Below are positions 36,395-44,241 of a DNA stretch of 64,000 nucleotides, one piece after another. Position 1 is the first letter of the stretch; each line of letters starts with the position of its first letter. The notes below the pieces were generated by a model. It did not search any database. It worked only from the letters and a program-made list of their open reading frames with translations, and was not told where the DNA came from. Both the position numbers and the translations under genes were made by a program. Source of the DNA: an uncultured Verrucomicrobia subdivision 3 bacterium (GTDB taxonomy: Bacteria > Verrucomicrobiota > Verrucomicrobiia > Limisphaerales > UBA11358); the NCBI GenBank assembly GCA_903858275.1, contig CAIOIC010000136.1, positions 1 to 64,000 on the forward strand, given 5' to 3'.

Positions 36395-37414
36395 ATGATT
36401 AACCACGTCGTGATTATCTTACTGCTTGCCGCTTCGCTTGTGCAGGCTGAACCCATAAAGCTTATCTTCGACACCGACATGGGCAACGATGTGGACGATG
36501 TCATGGCGCTGTGCATGATTCATAATCTGGTGAATCGTGGCGCGGTGGAACTGCTCGCTGTGACGATCACCAAGGATCATCCGCAGGCGGCGGTTTTCGT
36601 GGGTGCGGTGAACACCTTCTATGGCCATCCCGATGTGCCTATCGGTGTCGTGACCAACGGCGCGACGCCGGAAGCCGGCAAGTTCAACCGGCTGGCCGAC
36701 GCCAGGAACGAAGACGGTTCGCTGCGTTATCCGCACAAGCTCCAGAGCGGTAAATACGCTCCCGAAGCGGTCGGCTTAATCCGCAAGCTGCTTGCCGCGC
36801 AGCCGGACAATAGCGTCACGCTGGTGCAGGTGGGTTTTTTCACGAATTTCCGGCGGTTGTTGGAATCGCCGCCGGACAAACACTCGCCGCTCACCGGTCG
36901 CGAGTTGATCGCGAAGAAAGTCAAGTTGCTCTCGATTATGGCCGGGGCTTTCCAGACCGTGAAGGGGGATAATCGGTATCTGGAATACAACGTCGTCAAA
37001 GACATCCCCGCTGCGCAGTCATTGGTCAGGAACTGGCCCGCGCCGGTGGTCTGGAGCGGCTTCGAGATCGGCGTGGCCGCCGCGTTTCCCCATACGGTGA
37101 TTGAGCATGACTTTGAATATGTGAAGCATCATCCGCTCAAGGAAGCCTACTGCCTCTACGAACCGCCGCCGCACGACCGCCCGACTTGGGATCCGACGGC
37201 GCTGTTGTATGCGGTGTATCCGGAGCGCGGCTACTTTGATCTCTCGCCCTCTGGCACTGTTGCCGTTGAGGACAACGGTGCCACTTGGTTTCGCCCGTCA
37301 CAGAATATCAAGAGTAGCCACCGCTATTTATTGATGAGTGCCGCGCAGGCTGCCCGCGTGCGTGAAGCCATTGTGCAACTCTGCGTTGAACCCGTCATCA
37401 AAGCAAAACTATGA
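36395..37414 (+). CDS. Exported nucleoside hydrolase (IUNH family)
   Basis: 339 residues with a short signal peptide (MINHVVIILLLAASLVQAEP). The calcium-binding signature DTDMGNDVDD is at 26-35. The C-terminal acidic motif is RPTWDPTALLYA near 262-273. Enzymes of this family split nucleosides into ribose and base. Most are cytoplasmic; this one has an export signal, so nucleosides would be cleaved in the periplasm or outside before uptake by the permease encoded 22 bases upstream. Its stop overlaps the ribokinase start by four bases (ATGA), which ties ribose release to ribose phosphorylation. Confidence 0.9.
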   Translation: MINHVVIILLLAASLVQAEPIKLIFDTDMGNDVDDVMALCMIHNLVNRGAVELLAVTITKDHPQAAVFVGAVNTFYGHPDVPIGVVTNGATPEAGKFNRLADARNEDGSLRYPHKLQSGKYAPEAVGLIRKLLAAQPDNSVTLVQVGFFTNFRRLLESPPDKHSPLTGRELIAKKVKLLSIMAGAFQTVKGDNRYLEYNVVKDIPAAQSLVRNWPAPVVWSGFEIGVAAAFPHTVIEHDFEYVKHHPLKEAYCLYEPPPHDRPTWDPTALLYAVYPERGYFDLSPSGTVAVEDNGATWFRPSQNIKSSHRYLLMSAAQAARVREAIVQLCVEPVIKAKL

Positions 37415-38334
37415 ACCCACGTTCCAAAATCGTTGTCGTTGGTAGTTCCAATACCGACATGATCATCCAGCTCGACCGCATTCCGCGTCCGGGCGAAACC
37501 CTCCTCGGCGGCGAGTTCACCAGCGCGGCGGGCGGCAAAGGCGCGAACCAGGCCGTTGGCGCAGCCAGGGCAGGGGGGGATGTCACGTTCATCGCCCGCG
37601 TTGGAAAAGATATTTTTGGTGATCAAGCCGTCGCTGGTTTTCGGAAAGACGGCATCAACGTGAACCATGTGTTCCGTGATGCCGCCGCGCCGTCGGGCGT
37701 AGCGCTCATTTTTGTGGCGAAGGATGGCGAGAACAGCATCGCTGTTGCCGGCGGCGCGAATGGCAAACTTTCGCCAGCCGATGTGAAGCGCGCAGCCAAG
37801 GTCATCCGCTCCGCTGCCGTGCTGGTGGCGCAACTGGAAACGCCGCTGGCGACCGTTCAAGCCGCCGCTGACATCGCCGCGAAAGCCGGGGTGCGTTTCA
37901 TTCTCAATCCCGCACCCGCACGGCTTTTGCCGGACAAATTGTTGAAACGCGTTTCCATTCTCACGCCGAACGAAACCGAGGCGGAACTGCTCACCGGCAT
38001 CAAGGTCATCAACGAAGCCGCCGCCGCGAAAGCCGCGGCCAAATTGCGTTCGCGTGGCGTGCAGACGGTCATCCTCACGCTCGGTTCGCGCGGCGCCTTC
38101 ATCGCTGATGACAGCGGCAATCAACTCGTGGCCGGATTCAAGGTCAAAGCCTTGGACACGACGGCAGCCGGGGATATTTTCAACGGCGCACTGGCCGTCG
38201 CGCTCGCCGAGGGAAAGGCATTGCCCGCTGCCGTGCTTTTTGCCAATGCCGCCGCCGCCATCTCCGTCACGCGCCTCGGCGCGCAACCTTCCGTGCCGGG
38301 TCGAAAGGAAATTGAGAAATTCCTGTTGATATAA
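37411..38334 (+). CDS. rbsK: Ribokinase
   Basis: 307 residues, the normal length. The substrate motif AAGGKGANQAVGAARAG is at 39-55 and the pfkB signature DTTAAGDIFNGALAVAL near 249-265, with the catalytic base Asp255 at the same number as in E. coli RbsK. It phosphorylates ribose at O-5 with ATP in the cytoplasm, feeding the pentose phosphate pathway. It starts in the stop codon of the nucleoside hydrolase gene and is followed 20 bases on by a second ADP-ribosylglycohydrolase-like gene. A decayed copy of its last 22 codons lies at 39958-40026. Other pfkB kinases are possible, but the motifs and neighbours favour ribose. Confidence 0.92.
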   Translation: MNPRSKIVVVGSSNTDMIIQLDRIPRPGETLLGGEFTSAAGGKGANQAVGAARAGGDVTFIARVGKDIFGDQAVAGFRKDGINVNHVFRDAAAPSGVALIFVAKDGENSIAVAGGANGKLSPADVKRAAKVIRSAAVLVAQLETPLATVQAAADIAAKAGVRFILNPAPARLLPDKLLKRVSILTPNETEAELLTGIKVINEAAAAKAAAKLRSRGVQTVILTLGSRGAFIADDSGNQLVAGFKVKALDTTAAGDIFNGALAVALAEGKALPAAVLFANAAAAISVTRLGAQPSVPGRKEIEKFLLI

Positions 38335-38354
38335 AACTAAGAAAAACAAACTTG

Positions 38355-39926
38355 ATGACCAAAAAATATTTTTGTCGGCTTACCGCGCTTGCCGCCGTGG
38401 GCTTGCTCGTCGCCCAAAGCAGCATCGCCCAGTCCGGGCCGCGCACGCTTTCGCGGGAAGTATTGCTCGACAAAATTCGCGGCGCCTGGGCTGGACAGAT
38501 GATTGGCGTGACTTATGGCGCGCCCACGGAGTTTAAATCGCTTGGCAAAATTAACGAACGCCAGATCAAGCCCTACCTGCTCGACAACGCCATTGTTCAG
38601 GACGACCTCTATGTCGAAATGACGTTCGCGCAGGTGATGGACACCGTGGGCCTCGCCGCCACCAGCGCCGACTACGGCGAGGCGTTCAAGCATTCCAAAT
38701 ACAAACTCTGGCACGCCAACGCCGGTGCGCGGCGCAATCTGGATCGTGGCCTCGCCGCACCGTTGTCCGGCGATCCGCGTTACAACATCCATGCGGACGA
38801 TATTGATTTCCAGATCGAAGCCGATTTCATCGGCATCATGTGCCCCGGTCTGCCGCGCATCTCGAATCTATACTGCGACCGCGTGGGCCGCGTGATGAAT
38901 TATGGCGACGGACTTTACGGCGGGATGTTTGTCTGCGGCATGTATTCAGCCGCGTATTTCGAGACCGACCCGCGCAAGGTGGTCGAGGCCGGCCTCGCCT
39001 GCATCCCGGCCAAAAGCCCCTACGCGTTACTCATCCGTGACCTGCTCGCCTGGTCGGCGCAGGAGCCGAATGACTGGCGTAAAGTCTGGCAGCAGGTTGA
39101 AGCGAAGTGGGACAATGATAAGGTCTGTTCCGACGCTGCGTTTCGCAGCTTCAACATTGACGCCAAACTGAACGGCGCCTACCTCGCCTTCGGCCTGCTC
39201 TATGGCAAGGGCGACTGGCAGCAGACCATGGAAATGGCGACGCGCTGCGGTCAGGACTCGGATTGCAATCCCTCTAGCGCGATGGGGATCATGGGCGCGA
39301 TGATTGGCTACGGGAAAATTCCCGGGCAATACAAGCCCGATTTAGACCGGCTCGCCAACACTAAATTCAAATACACCGAATACTCCTACAACGACATCGT
39401 GACATCCACCGAGGTCCGGGCGCACAAAGTCATCCAACAAGCTGGCGGCAAGGTGAGCGACACCGAAGTAGTGATCCCCAGGCAATCGCCCGAGGCGCCG
39501 AAGCTGGAATTGTCCAATTTCGGCGTGCCGGTGAAACTGATTTGGGTGGCGGACGCGGAATGGAATTGGCAGGGCAACTGGGGCGAGAAGACCATAGACC
39601 TCTGGGGCGACAAGGTTCGCATCAAGCAGGCGAACGGCGCGGGCAGTGAAGCCACGCTCAAGTTCAGCGGCACCGGCGTGGCCTTGGTGGGCGATGATCT
39701 TACCACGGATGGCGGACGTGCGGACGTTTATGTGGATGGCAGGAAATGCGAACTGGTGGCCGAGGCCTACATCATGCCGAACACCGTTGATACCGACCTG
39801 TGGCGCATGCACGGCCTGAAGCCGGGCGAGCATACCTTGCGCCTCGTCATGCGCGACGATGCGGACGCACGGAGTAAAGGCAAGAAACTCACCATCAGCC
39901 GGGCCGTCATCTATCAGGCGAAGTAG
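38355..39926 (+). CDS. Exported ADP-ribosylglycohydrolase-like protein 2 with C-terminal beta-sandwich
   Basis: 523 residues from the ATG at 38355; a TTG just before it is in frame but unnecessary. A signal peptide ends at SSIAQS. The catalytic fold (30-360) has KIRGAWAGQMIGVTYGAPTE, the metal motif QDDLYVEMTF near 82 and RCGQDSDCNPSSAMGIMG near 294. A beta-sandwich tail (about 385-523; GDKVRIKQANGAGSEATLKF, GRADVYVDGRKCELV, EHTLRLVMRDD) resembles galactose-binding-like modules and may bind the ribosylated substrate. The two paralogues share fold and export but differ in the first metal motif (QDDLYVE here, SDDDNDFEW in protein 1), suggesting distinct substrates. Activity on ADP-ribose is inferred from family and context. 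Confidence 0.85.
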   Translation: MTKKYFCRLTALAAVGLLVAQSSIAQSGPRTLSREVLLDKIRGAWAGQMIGVTYGAPTEFKSLGKINERQIKPYLLDNAIVQDDLYVEMTFAQVMDTVGLAATSADYGEAFKHSKYKLWHANAGARRNLDRGLAAPLSGDPRYNIHADDIDFQIEADFIGIMCPGLPRISNLYCDRVGRVMNYGDGLYGGMFVCGMYSAAYFETDPRKVVEAGLACIPAKSPYALLIRDLLAWSAQEPNDWRKVWQQVEAKWDNDKVCSDAAFRSFNIDAKLNGAYLAFGLLYGKGDWQQTMEMATRCGQDSDCNPSSAMGIMGAMIGYGKIPGQYKPDLDRLANTKFKYTEYSYNDIVTSTEVRAHKVIQQAGGKVSDTEVVIPRQSPEAPKLELSNFGVPVKLIWVADAEWNWQGNWGEKTIDLWGDKVRIKQANGAGSEATLKFSGTGVALVGDDLTTDGGRADVYVDGRKCELVAEAYIMPNTVDTDLWRMHGLKPGEHTLRLVMRDDADARSKGKKLTISRAVIYQAK

Positions 39927-39957
39927 TCAAAAATCGCACATATCTAACACTTCGGAC

Positions 39958-40026
39958 ACGCGCTTTGTCGCGCAACCTTCCGCGTCGACTCGAATTGAAA
40001 TTGAGTATTTTCTTAAGACTCACTGA
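39958..40026 (+). pseudogene. Decayed C-terminal remnant of a second ribokinase gene
   Basis: Read in frame, this stretch gives TRFVAQPSASTRIEIEYFLK and then TH-stop. The ribokinase at 37411 ends TRLGAQPSVPGRKEIEKFLL. The DNA also matches: 39958-40005 and the end of rbsK share about 40 of 49 bases, including an unbroken GCGCAACCTTCCG. No start or body of the gene remains. It marks a former ribokinase copy behind the second ADP-ribosylglycohydrolase-like gene. The stop codon is preserved at 40024. Confidence 0.7.
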
Positions 40027-40039
40027 AGTTTAGACTTCA
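40024..40039. promoter_or_regulatory. Inverted repeat in the gap before cstA-like gene
   Basis: TGAAGT TTAG ACTTCA is a perfect 6-4-6 inverted repeat, 76 bases upstream of the CstA-like start codon. It has no T-run after it, so it is more likely a protein-binding site than a terminator. Its function is not known. Confidence 0.3.
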
Positions 40040-40114
40040 ACGAAATTCCCTGTCGCGTTTTAGGGCGTGTTGCGGCATTTTTCGTACAAACAATTCACTG
40101 AACACATTTGATTA

Positions 40115-42457
40115 ATGAAAAAAACTTTATCCATATTGCAATGGGTGGGGATTTCCATCCTGGGGGCGTTCGCTTACGCCACGATTGCCTTGCGACGGGG
40201 CGAGTCGATTAATTCCGCCTATCTGCTCATCGCGGCGATCTGCACGTTTGTGATCGGCTGGCGGTTTTATTCAAAATGGATTGCGGCGCGGGTGCTGATG
40301 CTGGATGACCGGCGGGCCACGCCGTGTGAGGTGCATGATGACGGCAAGGATTTTGTCCGGACCAATAAATGGATTGTGTTCGGGCATCACTTCGCGGCGA
40401 TCGCCGGACCGGGGCCGTTGGTGGGGCCGGTGCTGGCGGCACAGTTCGGTTACTTGCCGGGATTGCTTTGGATTTTAATCGGGGTGGTGCTGGGCGGCGC
40501 GGTGCAGGACTTTGTTATTTTGTTCGCTTCGATGCGGCGGGATGGCAAGTCGCTCGGCCAAATGGTGAAGGACGAATTGAATTCCACGGCCGGACTGCTC
40601 GCCTCCGTCGCCATTCTGGCCATTCTCACCATCTTGCTGGCGGTGCTGGCGCTGGTGGTGGTGAAAGTTTTGGCGGAAAGTCCATGGGGCGTGTTCACCG
40701 TGGCGGCCACCATTCCGATCGCACTCACGATGGGATGTTATTTGCGTTATGTGCGGATCGGGAAAGTGCTGGAAGCTTCCGCGTTTGGCGTCGCGTTTCT
40801 GTTGCTGGCGGTTTGGGGTGGGAAACTGGTTTATCAAAGTCCGCATTGGTCGGAAATTTTGGGTTTGCATGACATCACGGTGGCTTGGGTCATCATCGGC
40901 TATGGTATCATTTCCAGCAGCCTCCCGGTCTGGCTGCTGCTCGCGCCGCGGGACTACTTGAGCACATTCATGAAGTTGGGCACGATTGCCGCGCTGGCCT
41001 TGGGAATTTTCTTTGTGCTGCCGGATCTGGCCATGCCGGCGGTCAGCCGTTTTGTGGACGGCTCGGGGCTGGTGGTGGCGGGGAAGCTGTTTCCATTTTG
41101 TTTTATCACGATTGCCTGCGGTGCCATCAGCGGGTTTCACACGCTCATTGCCAGCGGCACGACGCCGAAGATGATTACCCGCGAGAGTTACTCCCGTCAT
41201 ATCGGCTATGGCGCGATGTGCTGCGAAGCGTTTGTGGCAGTCATGGCGCTGGTGGCCGCTTGCACCCTTGAGCCGGGCGTTTACTTGAGCATGAATGTCA
41301 AAGGCGACCCCGCCGCGACCGTGGCGAAAGTCACCGAATTGGGTTTTCCCGTAACCGTCGCGCAGATGGATTCGCTGGCGGGCGAGCTTGGTGAAAAAAC
41401 CTTGTTTGGCCGCACCGGCGGCGCAGCGACGCTGGCCGTGGGCATGGCCCACATCTTTTCAAAAGTGACCAACGGCCGGTGGCTCGATCTCTGGTATCAC
41501 TTTGCGATCATGTTCGAGGCGTTGTTTATTTTGACCACGCTGGACGCGGGCACGCGCGTGGGGCGTTATCTGATTCAGCAGGTGCTGGCGAAAATCTGGC
41601 GGCCGCTCGGCGATACAAAAAATGTCCGCGTCATTCCGCTGGCCAGCGCAATCATGGTTGGCGCCTGGGGATATTTCTTGATTCAAGGCGTGCGTGATCC
41701 GCTGGGCGGTATCAATTCGCTCTGGCCGTTGTTCGGAATCGCCAACCAGATGCTGGCGGCGATGGCGTTGTGTTTGGCCACCACCATCATTCTTAAAAAA
41801 CAGCTGCTGCCGGGCGATGAAACCCGTCGTCGGTATCCGGCCTTCATGCTGATCACGCTGGTGCCGCTGGTTTGGCTGCTGGCGGTCACGATGACGGCGG
41901 GCGTGGAAAAAATGTTCCATTCCGATCCGCGCATCGGCTTCTTGGCGCAGGCCCGGGTCTTGAATGATAAGCTTCCCGCGCTTCAATCCGCCGTCGCCGT
42001 CGCCGTGTCGGCGCATGATGCCGAAGCCGTCGCGTCGGCGCAGAAAGCGGTCAAGGCGAACCGCACCTTGCATTTCAACAACGTGCTGGATGCCGTCGTC
42101 ACGGGAATTTTTCTGACGCTGGCGGCGGTGATTGTGGTGATCAGTGTCCGGGAATGGGTTTTGCTATTGCGGCGCAAAAAGGTGGCGCTGCTCTCGGAGA
42201 CCGAACCGGTCTGGCTGCCGGGTTATGCCATCAAAGAGGCCGGGCAGGATTTGCGGCCGATTGCCGGGGCGGCGGCGATGACGCTGATGCTGGCCAAAGA
42301 GTTGTCCGGTGAGGCGAGCCTCGATCGCGCCCGCCAGCAATCAACCACCTGTGTCTGCGATGCTGCCAAGCATTCGTCCAGTGCGACCAAGACCGAAGGA
42401 CAGCTTTATTTGGAAACTACCGAGCATCGTTTCAACGGCGTGCGGAGATGTTGCTGA
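40115..42457 (+). CDS. CstA/BtsT-family transporter (carbon starvation protein)
   Basis: 780 residues, somewhat longer than the roughly 700 of E. coli CstA and BtsT. Many membrane segments are evident. Family motifs are FGHHFAAIAGPGPLVGPVLA (about 88-107), VQDFVILFASMRRDGKSLGQ, SGFHTLIASGTTPKMI and the C-terminal-half ANQMLAAMALCLATTIILKK. Family members import pyruvate or peptides when carbon is scarce. The last 80 residues are a hydrophilic tail ending in two cysteines (GVRRCC), with CVC further up; this is not usual for the family. The start has no ribosome binding site, only TTTGATTAATG. Its position between ribose and xylan genes fits control by nutrient supply. Confidence 0.9.
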   Translation: MKKTLSILQWVGISILGAFAYATIALRRGESINSAYLLIAAICTFVIGWRFYSKWIAARVLMLDDRRATPCEVHDDGKDFVRTNKWIVFGHHFAAIAGPGPLVGPVLAAQFGYLPGLLWILIGVVLGGAVQDFVILFASMRRDGKSLGQMVKDELNSTAGLLASVAILAILTILLAVLALVVVKVLAESPWGVFTVAATIPIALTMGCYLRYVRIGKVLEASAFGVAFLLLAVWGGKLVYQSPHWSEILGLHDITVAWVIIGYGIISSSLPVWLLLAPRDYLSTFMKLGTIAALALGIFFVLPDLAMPAVSRFVDGSGLVVAGKLFPFCFITIACGAISGFHTLIASGTTPKMITRESYSRHIGYGAMCCEAFVAVMALVAACTLEPGVYLSMNVKGDPAATVAKVTELGFPVTVAQMDSLAGELGEKTLFGRTGGAATLAVGMAHIFSKVTNGRWLDLWYHFAIMFEALFILTTLDAGTRVGRYLIQQVLAKIWRPLGDTKNVRVIPLASAIMVGAWGYFLIQGVRDPLGGINSLWPLFGIANQMLAAMALCLATTIILKKQLLPGDETRRRYPAFMLITLVPLVWLLAVTMTAGVEKMFHSDPRIGFLAQARVLNDKLPALQSAVAVAVSAHDAEAVASAQKAVKANRTLHFNNVLDAVVTGIFLTLAAVIVVISVREWVLLLRRKKVALLSETEPVWLPGYAIKEAGQDLRPIAGAAAMTLMLAKELSGEASLDRARQQSTTCVCDAAKHSSSATKTEGQLYLETTEHRFNGVRRCC

Positions 42458-42474
42458 ACTTCGGTTTTATTTTT

Positions 42475-44073
42475 ATGAAACAATTAATCATATCACTATT
42501 CCTTGTGCAGGCCGTTCTTGCGGCTCCATCAACGACGAATCACGACATCGTTGTCTATTCCGGCGTGCCGTGCGGCATCGCGGCTTCCATCACGGCGGCG
42601 CGCGAAGGCGCGAAGGTTGTGCTCATCGAGCCGACTAAGCATGTTGGTGGACTTAGCACGAGCGGCATCAACACCGCCGAAACCGAGCACATGCTGAAGT
42701 GGACCATCGGCGGGTTTGCCGATGAGTTTTATCGGCGTATGGGGAAGATATATGGCACCGGACAGCCGGCGTATTACTTTGAATCGAGCGTCGCGGAGAA
42801 GGTTTATCTTGAAATGCTCAAGGAAGCCGGCGTGGAGGTGCGCTACGGCGCGAGCGTGGATAAAGTGACGAAGGACGGAGCGGAGATTACAAGCATCACC
42901 TTGACCGATGACACAATGCTCACGGCGAAGGTGTTTGTGGATGCGAGCTATGAAGGCGATCTCATGGCGCGGGCGGGTGTGAAGTATGCAGTGGGTCGCG
43001 AGTCGAAGGCGGAGTTTGGCGAGGAAGCGGCGGGAATTCGTTTTGATAAAACACCGCGCAAAGCCCGCACGGTGGACGCCAACGGCAGGTTGCTCCCCGG
43101 CATCAGCGCGTGGGCAAAAGACTTGAAGGAGGGTGAAGCGCATCGCGCGCCGATGAACTACAACTTTCGTCTCACCGTTGCGAAGGACCCGAAGCTGCAA
43201 GTTCCCATTCCCGCGCCGAAGCACTATGACGCTACGAGATATTCATTGCTCGGCGATTGGCTGCGCGATCGGGCAATGCAGAAGAAGCCGGTGAAGCTTT
43301 ACGATATAATCGATCTCTATCCGCAGCGGAACGGCAAGTTCGAATTGAATAACAAGCAGTCGGCCATCTTTTCGCTCGGGCATTTCGGCGGGCAGTTTGA
43401 TTGGCCGGATGCTAGCTATGAGCAGCGCGCCCGAATCTACGGGGACCACCTGGACTACACGCTTGGTTTGCTCCAATTTCTTGCTACCGATGCCTCCGTG
43501 CCCACGAACGTTCAGGCGGAGATGAAGATGATTGGCCTGCACAAAGAAGAATTCGCCGACAATGGTAATCTGCCTTACCAGCTCTACGTCCGCGAAGCCC
43601 GCCGCATGCGAGGCGAGTATGTGATGACGCAGTCAGATGTGCAGACCGACCGCCGCAAGCCCGACAGCATCGGCATGGGCAGCCACTTCATTGATTCTCA
43701 TCATGTCCAGCGCGTCGCTCTGAACGAAAACGAGTTTGTCAACGAAGGCCGCATCTGGCGCATCGGCTGGGCAAATCAGATTCCGTATCGCGCCCTTACG
43801 CCGAAGCCCGCCGAGTGCTCCAATCTTCTCGTCCCCGGAGCCGCCAGTTATTCGCACGTCGCCTTCTGCACCCTTCGCCTCGAAAGCACCTGGATGGTCG
43901 TTGGTCAGGCGGCTGGCGTAGCCGCCGCGATGGCTGCGAAAGATGACCTCGATGTCCAAAAGGTGAGCGTCCCGGCCTTGCAAGCCAAACTGCGCACCGG
44001 TCAACAAGTCATCGACTTCATCCCGGGCCAACCCGAGAGGTGCGAGCGCCTGAACGGGCCGCCGGAGTTTTAA
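42475..44073 (+). CDS. Sec-exported FAD-dependent oxidoreductase (FAD_oxidored family)
   Basis: 532 residues from the ATG at 42475, which begins a clean signal peptide (MKQLIISLFLVQAVLAAP). An in-frame ATG at 42448 overlaps the CstA gene and would bury the signal, so it is rejected. The FAD region reads DIVVYSGVPCGIAASITAAR then LIEPTKHVGGLSTSGINTAE. Family motifs are VFVDASYEGDLMARAGVKYA, QLYVREARRMRGEYVMTQSD, PYRALTPKPAECSNLLVPGA and STWMVVGQAAGVAAAMAA. No Tat motif is present, unlike the homologue at 14371. The substrate is unknown; it precedes a GH10 xylanase gene. The gene is separated from that one by 168 bases. Confidence 0.87.
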   Translation: MKQLIISLFLVQAVLAAPSTTNHDIVVYSGVPCGIAASITAAREGAKVVLIEPTKHVGGLSTSGINTAETEHMLKWTIGGFADEFYRRMGKIYGTGQPAYYFESSVAEKVYLEMLKEAGVEVRYGASVDKVTKDGAEITSITLTDDTMLTAKVFVDASYEGDLMARAGVKYAVGRESKAEFGEEAAGIRFDKTPRKARTVDANGRLLPGISAWAKDLKEGEAHRAPMNYNFRLTVAKDPKLQVPIPAPKHYDATRYSLLGDWLRDRAMQKKPVKLYDIIDLYPQRNGKFELNNKQSAIFSLGHFGGQFDWPDASYEQRARIYGDHLDYTLGLLQFLATDASVPTNVQAEMKMIGLHKEEFADNGNLPYQLYVREARRMRGEYVMTQSDVQTDRRKPDSIGMGSHFIDSHHVQRVALNENEFVNEGRIWRIGWANQIPYRALTPKPAECSNLLVPGAASYSHVAFCTLRLESTWMVVGQAAGVAAAMAAKDDLDVQKVSVPALQAKLRTGQQVIDFIPGQPERCERLNGPPEF

Positions 44074-44241
44074 GGCGATTTTTCCCCGATGCAGGTTTTA
44101 TTGATCCGATCGTCGTTGTTTGCACTTTCCATCACGCATAAGCCCGCCGACTGCGTCACGCATTCACTGCGGGTTAAAACAGACTTCGATTGCGCCTCGA
44201 CGGCGCTGCTTCGCTGTGAATAATATTTCCCCTCACGCACC

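Noticed and set aside
40024-40039. TGAAGT/ACTTCA hairpin as terminator of the ribose operon.
   Set aside because: The stem has only 6 base pairs, half of them A-T, and no T-run follows; it is listed only as an unassigned inverted repeat.
44074-44241. The 168-base gap before the GH10 gene as a regulatory RNA.
   Set aside because: Only weak, imperfect pairing (for example CCCGC/GCGGG with a long loop) is visible, with no conserved motif.
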